This document shows, in pieces, positions 39,914-43,512 of a stretch of DNA of 43,512 nt. The DNA lies in contig JAFSFT010000067.1 of assembly GCA_017435045.1 (NCBI GenBank), forward strand, positions 1-43,512, given 5' to 3'. Within the stretch, counting starts at the first letter, position 1. Each line of letters begins with the position of its first letter. The position numbers were made by a program, and so were the translations under genes. Origin of the DNA: Oscillospiraceae bacterium. Its GTDB lineage: Bacteria; Bacillota; Clostridia; Oscillospirales; Ruminococcaceae. The notes beneath the pieces are model-generated. The model was not told the DNA's origin. It worked only from the letters and a program-made list of their open reading frames with translations, and did no database searches.

Positions 39914-41530
39914 ATGAATTTCAACTCTACATATATTCCATACGCTTCCAAGCGTTATCCAATCTATGCACAGCATGGTATGGTGTGTGCATCCAGCCCA
40001 CAGGCTGCAGCAGCAGGTCTTGAGGTTATGCGTAACGGCGGCAACGCAATGGATGCCGCCGTTGCGACAGCAGCAGCACTTACAGTGTGTGAGCCTACAG
40101 CAAACGGCATTGGCGGCGACTGCTTTGCTCTTATCTGGTCAGAAAAGGACCAGCAGCTTTACGGTCTTAATGCCAGCGGTATCTCTGCAAAGAATATATC
40201 TCTGGAAAAGGTTAAGAAACGTATAAACGATGATAAAATGCCTGTCTACGGCTGGATTCCTACAATGGTACCGGGGGCACCAGGCGGCTGGGCAAAGGTG
40301 GCAGCACGTTTTGGCAACCTGCCTATGACCGAAAGTATGGCACCTGCAATCCGCTATGCAAGGGAGGGTTATCCTTGTTCTCCTAACCTTGCAAGAATGT
40401 GGGACAGAGCGGCAAAAAAATACAAACAGATGTGCACAGGCGAAGAATATGACGAATGGTTTAAAACATTTACTCCTGACGGCGTAATTCCAAAAGCAGG
40501 GGATATCATTAAATTGCCAAACCACGCCAACACACTGGAACTGATTGCAAAAACAAATGCCGAGGCTTTTTACAAAGGTGAACTGGCAGACAAAATTGTT
40601 GCAGACAGCGAAAAATTCGGTGGTTACTACTGTAAAGAAGATTTTGAAAACTATGAAGCTGCATGGGTTGAACCAATCAGAGTAAATTACAAAGGTTACG
40701 AAATCTGTGAGATTCCGCCAAACGGTCAAGGCATTGTAGCACTTATGGCACTCAATATTCTCAAAGAGTTTGACTACAAGGAAAAAGAATGTGTTGATAC
40801 GTTCCACAAACAGTGGGAAGCTATGAAGATTGCATTTGCGGACGGCAAGTTCCACGTTACAGACCCAAAATGTATGTCAATCAACTACAACGACCTTATA
40901 AAACCTGAATACGGTGCATACCGTGCTGCACAGATTACAGATCAGGCAGCATCACCTTGTCCGGAAACACCACCATCCAGCGGCACAGTTTATTTCTGTA
41001 CGGCTGACGGCGAGGGCAATATGGTTTCCTTTATTCAGTCCAACTATATGGGCTTTGGCAGCGGTATTGTTGTAAGAGATACAGGCATTGCCCTGCAGAA
41101 CCGCGGTGCAGACTTCTCTCTTAATGCCGAAGATGCAAATGCTCTTGCACCTTGCAAAAAATCATATCATACAATTATCCCGGGATTTATTATGAAGGAT
41201 GGCAAGGGCCTTGCTCCGTTTGGAGTTATGGGAGGATATATGCAGCCACAGGGACACGTTCAGGTTGCTATGAACCTTATTGACTTTGGCATGAACCCAC
41301 AGCAGGCACTTGATGCGCCACGCTGGCAGTGGATGAAGGACAAAACCTTTATGGTGGAAGACAATTTCTCAAACGAAATTGCAAAACAGCTTGCTGCAAG
41401 AGGTCACGATGTACAGGTGGCACTGGATGCGGTTAACTTTGGCAGGGGGCAGATTATTGTCAAACTGCCAAACGGTACATTGGTTGGTGGTACAGAATGC
41501 CGTACCGACAGCAATATTGCTTGCTATTAA
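39914..41530 (+). CDS. Gamma-glutamyltransferase family protein, cytoplasmic
   Basis: The 538-residue Ntn-hydrolase has the family motifs GMVCASSPQAAAAGLEVMRN, GGNAMDAAVATAAALTVCEP, GIGGDCFALIW, and VPGAPGGWAKVAARFG. The self-cleavage and catalytic threonine is in SSGTVYFCTADGEGNMVSF, and the oxyanion region in IVVRDTGIALQNRGADF. Classical GGT enzymes are exported; no signal peptide is seen here, as in YwrD-like members. It cleaves gamma-glutamyl peptides. As the sixth gene of the peptide transporter operon it probably processes imported gamma-glutamyl peptides, such as glutathione, inside the cell. AAGGAG supports the ATG at 39914. The gap before it contains two similar GATGC/GTATC-GGCTNTTTT units. 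Confidence 0.92.
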   Translation: MNFNSTYIPYASKRYPIYAQHGMVCASSPQAAAAGLEVMRNGGNAMDAAVATAAALTVCEPTANGIGGDCFALIWSEKDQQLYGLNASGISAKNISLEKVKKRINDDKMPVYGWIPTMVPGAPGGWAKVAARFGNLPMTESMAPAIRYAREGYPCSPNLARMWDRAAKKYKQMCTGEEYDEWFKTFTPDGVIPKAGDIIKLPNHANTLELIAKTNAEAFYKGELADKIVADSEKFGGYYCKEDFENYEAAWVEPIRVNYKGYEICEIPPNGQGIVALMALNILKEFDYKEKECVDTFHKQWEAMKIAFADGKFHVTDPKCMSINYNDLIKPEYGAYRAAQITDQAASPCPETPPSSGTVYFCTADGEGNMVSFIQSNYMGFGSGIVVRDTGIALQNRGADFSLNAEDANALAPCKKSYHTIIPGFIMKDGKGLAPFGVMGGYMQPQGHVQVAMNLIDFGMNPQQALDAPRWQWMKDKTFMVEDNFSNEIAKQLAARGHDVQVALDAVNFGRGQIIVKLPNGTLVGGTECRTDSNIACY

Positions 41531-41548
41531 CATCAATCGTGATATAAT
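41521..41548 (+). promoter_or_regulatory. Possible promoter for the chromate transporter genes
   Basis: TTGCTA (41521-41526) overlaps the end of the gamma-glutamyltransferase gene, and a perfect TATAAT lies at 41543-41548, 16 bases on. Confidence 0.45.
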
Positions 41549-41567
41549 AGAATAGTAAAATGCATTT

Positions 41568-41603
41568 AACAATCCGGTAAATATACAAGTTTGCCGGATT
41601 GTT
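41568..41603 (+). terminator. Hairpin between gamma-glutamyltransferase and chromate transporter
   Basis: AACAATCCGGTAAA (41568-41581) pairs with TTTGCCGGATTGTT (41590-41603), 14 bp with one G:U. The T-run after it is poor, so some read-through is likely. Confidence 0.65.
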
Positions 41604-41643
41604 GTCACTGTTAATGCGGTTAAAGGTGAAAGAGGATTTTACA

Positions 41644-42219
41644 GTGAAAGAAATTCTGAATATATATCTTAAGTTTTTAAAAATAGGTTCTGTTACGTTT
41701 GGCGGAGGCTATGCAATGCTGCCTATTCTTCGCAGAGAGATAGTTGAAAAGGAAAAATGGCTGTCCGAAGAAGACGTAATGGATTTTTACGCAATAGGGC
41801 AGAGTATGCCTGGAATCATTGCTGTCAATGTAGGCGGTTTTATCGGGTATCAGCGCAAAAAAGAAGCAGGTGCTGTTGCAGCAGCACTGGGCGTAGTTTC
41901 GCCTTGTCTTATAATTATCACTATAATTGCAGCATGCCTTTCCAACTTTCAGGACAATGTGTATGTACGCCATGCTTTAAGTGCTGTGTCTGTATGTGTA
42001 TGTGCCCTTATTTTGGACAGTATTATTTCAATGTGGAAAAAGGGCGTAAAGGACATATTCGGTTTTGTACTTTTTGCCATAATGCTTGTGGCAATGACTT
42101 TTACCGAAATAAGCCCCGTGCTGTTGGTTGTACTTAGTGCAGTTGGCGGTATAATTTACAAATCATTGCAGGGGTTGTTTGCGAAAAATGATAAAGAAAA
42201 GGGAGGTAAACAGAAATGA
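41644..42219 (+). CDS. Chromate transporter family protein, first half
   Basis: The 191-residue membrane protein is a short-chain CHR protein. It shows FLKIGSVTFGGGYAMLPILR, then EKWLSEEDVMDFYAIGQSMPG, NVGGFIGYQ and ALGVVSPCLIIITII, the known family motifs. Paired short CHR proteins form one transporter; many export chromate, while others carry different anions. I chose GTG at 41644, behind GAGG; the frame extends into the upstream hairpin. It overlaps the next gene by ATGA. Confidence 0.9.
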   Translation: MKEILNIYLKFLKIGSVTFGGGYAMLPILRREIVEKEKWLSEEDVMDFYAIGQSMPGIIAVNVGGFIGYQRKKEAGAVAAALGVVSPCLIIITIIAACLSNFQDNVYVRHALSAVSVCVCALILDSIISMWKKGVKDIFGFVLFAIMLVAMTFTEISPVLLVVLSAVGGIIYKSLQGLFAKNDKEKGGKQK

Positions 42220-42779
42220 TTTATCTTAAGCTTTTCTATGAGTTTTTCAAAATAGGCCTTTTTGCTGTGGGCGGCGGTATGGCAACATTGCCGTTTTTAC
42301 AGCGTCTGGGCGAAAGCACAGGCTGGTTTGACCAGATGCTTATTACAGATATGGTTGCAATTTCCGAATCAACCCCTGGTCCTATAGGTATCAATATGGC
42401 AACATATGTCGGCTATAATGTTGCAGGTTTCTGGGGTGGATTTGCAGCAACAATGGGCGAAGTGATGCCTTGCGTTGTGTTGGTAATACTTTTCTCAAAA
42501 TTTCTCAATAAACTCAGCGGCAACAAATATCTGGATTTTGCATTTTATGGTATGCGCCCTGCAGTTACAGGACTTATTGCAGCAGCGGCAGTATCTGTTA
42601 TGCAGGTGGCAGTTTTCAATACAGAATTGTTTAAGCAGACAGGTGTTATAACAGACCTTGCAGACCCCAAAAAAATAATTTATTTTGTCATTGTATTCTG
42701 GGCAATCAAAAAGTTCAAAAAACACCCGATAACTTATATTGCAGCTTCTGCGGTTATAGGGTTGATATTTATGTTTTGA
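42216..42779 (+). CDS. Chromate transporter family protein, second half
   Basis: The 187-residue protein repeats the CHR pattern: FFKIGLFAVGGGMATLPFLQ, ITDMVAISESTPGPIGINMA, TYVGYNVAGFWGG and GEVMPCVVLVILF. It is translationally coupled to the first half by a four-base overlap with AGGAGG-like GGGAGG ahead. The two halves are antiparallel partners in known short-chain CHR systems. Substrate is likely an oxyanion, without proof of chromate. Confidence 0.92.
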   Translation: MIYLKLFYEFFKIGLFAVGGGMATLPFLQRLGESTGWFDQMLITDMVAISESTPGPIGINMATYVGYNVAGFWGGFAATMGEVMPCVVLVILFSKFLNKLSGNKYLDFAFYGMRPAVTGLIAAAAVSVMQVAVFNTELFKQTGVITDLADPKKIIYFVIVFWAIKKFKKHPITYIAASAVIGLIFMF

Positions 42780-42782
42780 CAA

Positions 42783-42820
42783 AAAAGGAGTAACAGCTTT
42801 TACGGTGTTACTCCTTTTAT
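42783..42820 (+). terminator. Terminator of the chromate transporter operon
   Basis: AAAAGGAGTAACA and TGTTACTCCTTTT form a perfect 13-bp stem (42783-42795 with 42806-42818), four bases past the stop. Confidence 0.9.
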
Positions 42821-42863
42821 AATTGGAAAATTGTAGCAAATTACATCTTAGGTTTATTATTAA

Positions 42864-43049
42864 ATATTAATAAAAGGTGTTAATATAAGCATAGGCAGGG
42901 GTAAAAACAGAACACAGCATCTAATCATTCACTACAGATTTATGGGTGTGTTAGACATTCCAAAGCAGTATCAGGGTGACAATGTGGTTGTGGACACAAG
43001 ACAAGGTGTATCGGTAGAATACATACCTATTACCAACAAAACAACGTAA
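42864..43049 (+). pseudogene. 3' remnant of a serine recombinase (DUF4368-type C-terminus)
   Basis: An open frame without a proper start runs from 42864 to TAA 43047-43049. It reads GRGKNRTQHLIIHYRFMGVL near the middle and ends VVVDTRQGVSVEYIP plus a short tail. This resembles the C-terminal DUF4368 region of large serine recombinases from Tn916/Tn4451-type elements, where an IHYRF-like strand and a DTRQGVxVxY ending are usual. The catalytic N-terminal domain is missing, and a stop codon at 42861-42863 cuts the frame. It marks a decayed mobile element. The match is from memory. Confidence 0.55.
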
Positions 43050-43080
43050 AAACAGCAGGCTGCACCAGCCTGCTGTTTAA
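43050..43080. terminator. Hairpin after the recombinase remnant
   Basis: AAACAGCAGGCTG and CAGCCTGCTGTTT form a perfect 13-bp stem around three bases, starting right at the remnant's stop codon. It is probably the terminator of the former recombinase gene. Confidence 0.75.
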
Positions 43081-43102
43081 GAAAAATATGTACAAATAAA
43101 AA

Positions 43103-43139
43103 ATAACGGACAGTCACTTGCCTTATGACTATCCGTTAT
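43103..43139 (-). terminator. Terminator of the small minus-strand gene at the right edge
   Basis: ATAACGGA and TCCGTTAT (43103-43110 with 43132-43139) plus AGTCA/TGACT form a long stem with one mismatch. On the minus strand it is followed by TTTTTTATTT. Confidence 0.65.
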
Positions 43140-43232
43140 GTCTATAGGCTACAAAAAAGATATTTTTGCCGTTTTTGAGTATGAATTCGAACTCTTATGT
43201 TGTGCAAAGGTTCCTATAGTTACCGTTATTTC

Positions 43233-43466
43233 TTACCACTGATTTCGCCTTGCAATCTCTCCAAAACATACCATAAATAACTGTTCTTGATGTTGATTAT
43301 CGACCTTCTGAACGGCATCAAGAAAATCGTTAAGTGCCTTATGTGCGTTTAGGATTTCTTTCTGCTGATCTCGTTCATATTCTTGCGTAATGCGGATCTG
43401 CTGATCGTGATATGCTTGTGGGTTAATATAATTGGGGTTATATAACCACTCATTAAAATTTCTCAT
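43233..43466 (-). CDS. Hypothetical 77-residue protein
   Basis: The frame starts at ATG 43466, nine bases after AAGGAG, and ends at 43233. The product begins MRNFNEWLYNPNYINPQAYH and is otherwise a long, charged, glutamine-rich helix (ITQEYERDQQKEILNAHKAL, then DAVQKVDNQHQEQL). No membrane span or known motif is seen. Its position beside a recombinase remnant suggests cargo of a former mobile element. I do not recognise a family. Confidence 0.6.
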   Translation of the reverse strand: MRNFNEWLYNPNYINPQAYHDQQIRITQEYERDQQKEILNAHKALNDFLDAVQKVDNQHQEQLFMVCFGEIARRNQW

Positions 43467-43512
43467 GTTAATCAACTCCTTCAAGTGTAATTCTTTTCCT
43501 TATGTAATCATT

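Noticed and set aside
43170-43230. tRNA-like stretch with GAATTCGAACTC near the right edge
   Set aside because: No acceptor stem, D-arm or anticodon arm can be built around it on either strand. It might be part of an attachment site, but nothing supports this.

Overview
The window reads as chromosomal DNA from an anaerobic, Gram-positive-type member of the Bacillota, most likely class Clostridia. The evidence is the AGGAGG-type ribosome binding sites with frequent TTG and GTG starts, the intrinsic terminators with T-runs, glycine and TPP riboswitches, AGCS-type amino-acid symporters, a HydF [FeFe]-hydrogenase maturase with its TM1266-type partner, and peptide uptake instead of sugar catabolism. 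I cannot name the family or genus from sequence alone. Most of the window has an even, moderate base composition. The two ends look accessory: a very AT-rich, cut-off LysE-type exporter at the left, and at the right a decayed serine-recombinase tail next to an unrecognised small gene.

Layout. 0.4-4 kb: murD, a GNAT acetyltransferase and a PLP lyase-like gene in one operon, then a 56-residue ribbon-helix-helix protein and a free-standing LytTR regulator. 4.7-14.6 kb: M24 aminopeptidase, flavin reductase-like protein, an AGCS symporter behind a tandem glycine riboswitch, a surface-anchored 5'-nucleotidase, a prolyl-tRNA editing protein, small proteins (zinc ribbon, AlbA_2, variant peptide deformylase, TraX-like) and a second AGCS symporter. 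14.9-21.3 kb: a GntR/UTRA regulator, three evenly spaced 28-bp inverted-repeat operators, then an operon of AtuA family protein, DUF4387 protein, sodium:solute symporter, TRAP-type large permease and a two-helix membrane protein. 21.3-23.8 kb: DUF4125, DUF4037 (nucleotidyltransferase-like) and TPR proteins. 23.9-28.7 kb: thiamin salvage operon thiW-thiM-thiE-thiD-cytX behind two duplicated TPP riboswitch/terminator units and a third structured leader I cannot classify. 28.9-31.1 kb: two tandem proC-like genes and a C39-like cysteine peptidase. 31.2-33.1 kb (minus): TM1266 regulator, an apparent HydE/substrate-binding-protein hybrid, and hydF, behind an attenuator-like leader. 33.5-41.5 kb: a complete peptide ABC transporter ending in a cytoplasmic gamma-glutamyltransferase. 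41.6-42.8 kb: a two-gene chromate transporter.

How it fits together. The physiology suggested is amino-acid, peptide and organic-acid use: two alanine/glycine-type symporters, peptide uptake with internal peptidases, proline metabolism, and salvage (not de novo synthesis) of thiamin precursors. The least explained parts are (1) the GntR-controlled AtuA/DUF4387 operon with two different transporters and no other enzyme, (2) the triple leader of the thiamin operon, (3) the attenuator-like leader and hybrid gene in the hydF operon, (4) the DUF4125/DUF4037/TPR trio, and (5) an ABC ATPase with an approximately 200-residue insertion between Walker A and the Q-loop. All functional statements are from reading the sequence and family knowledge; no database search was run.
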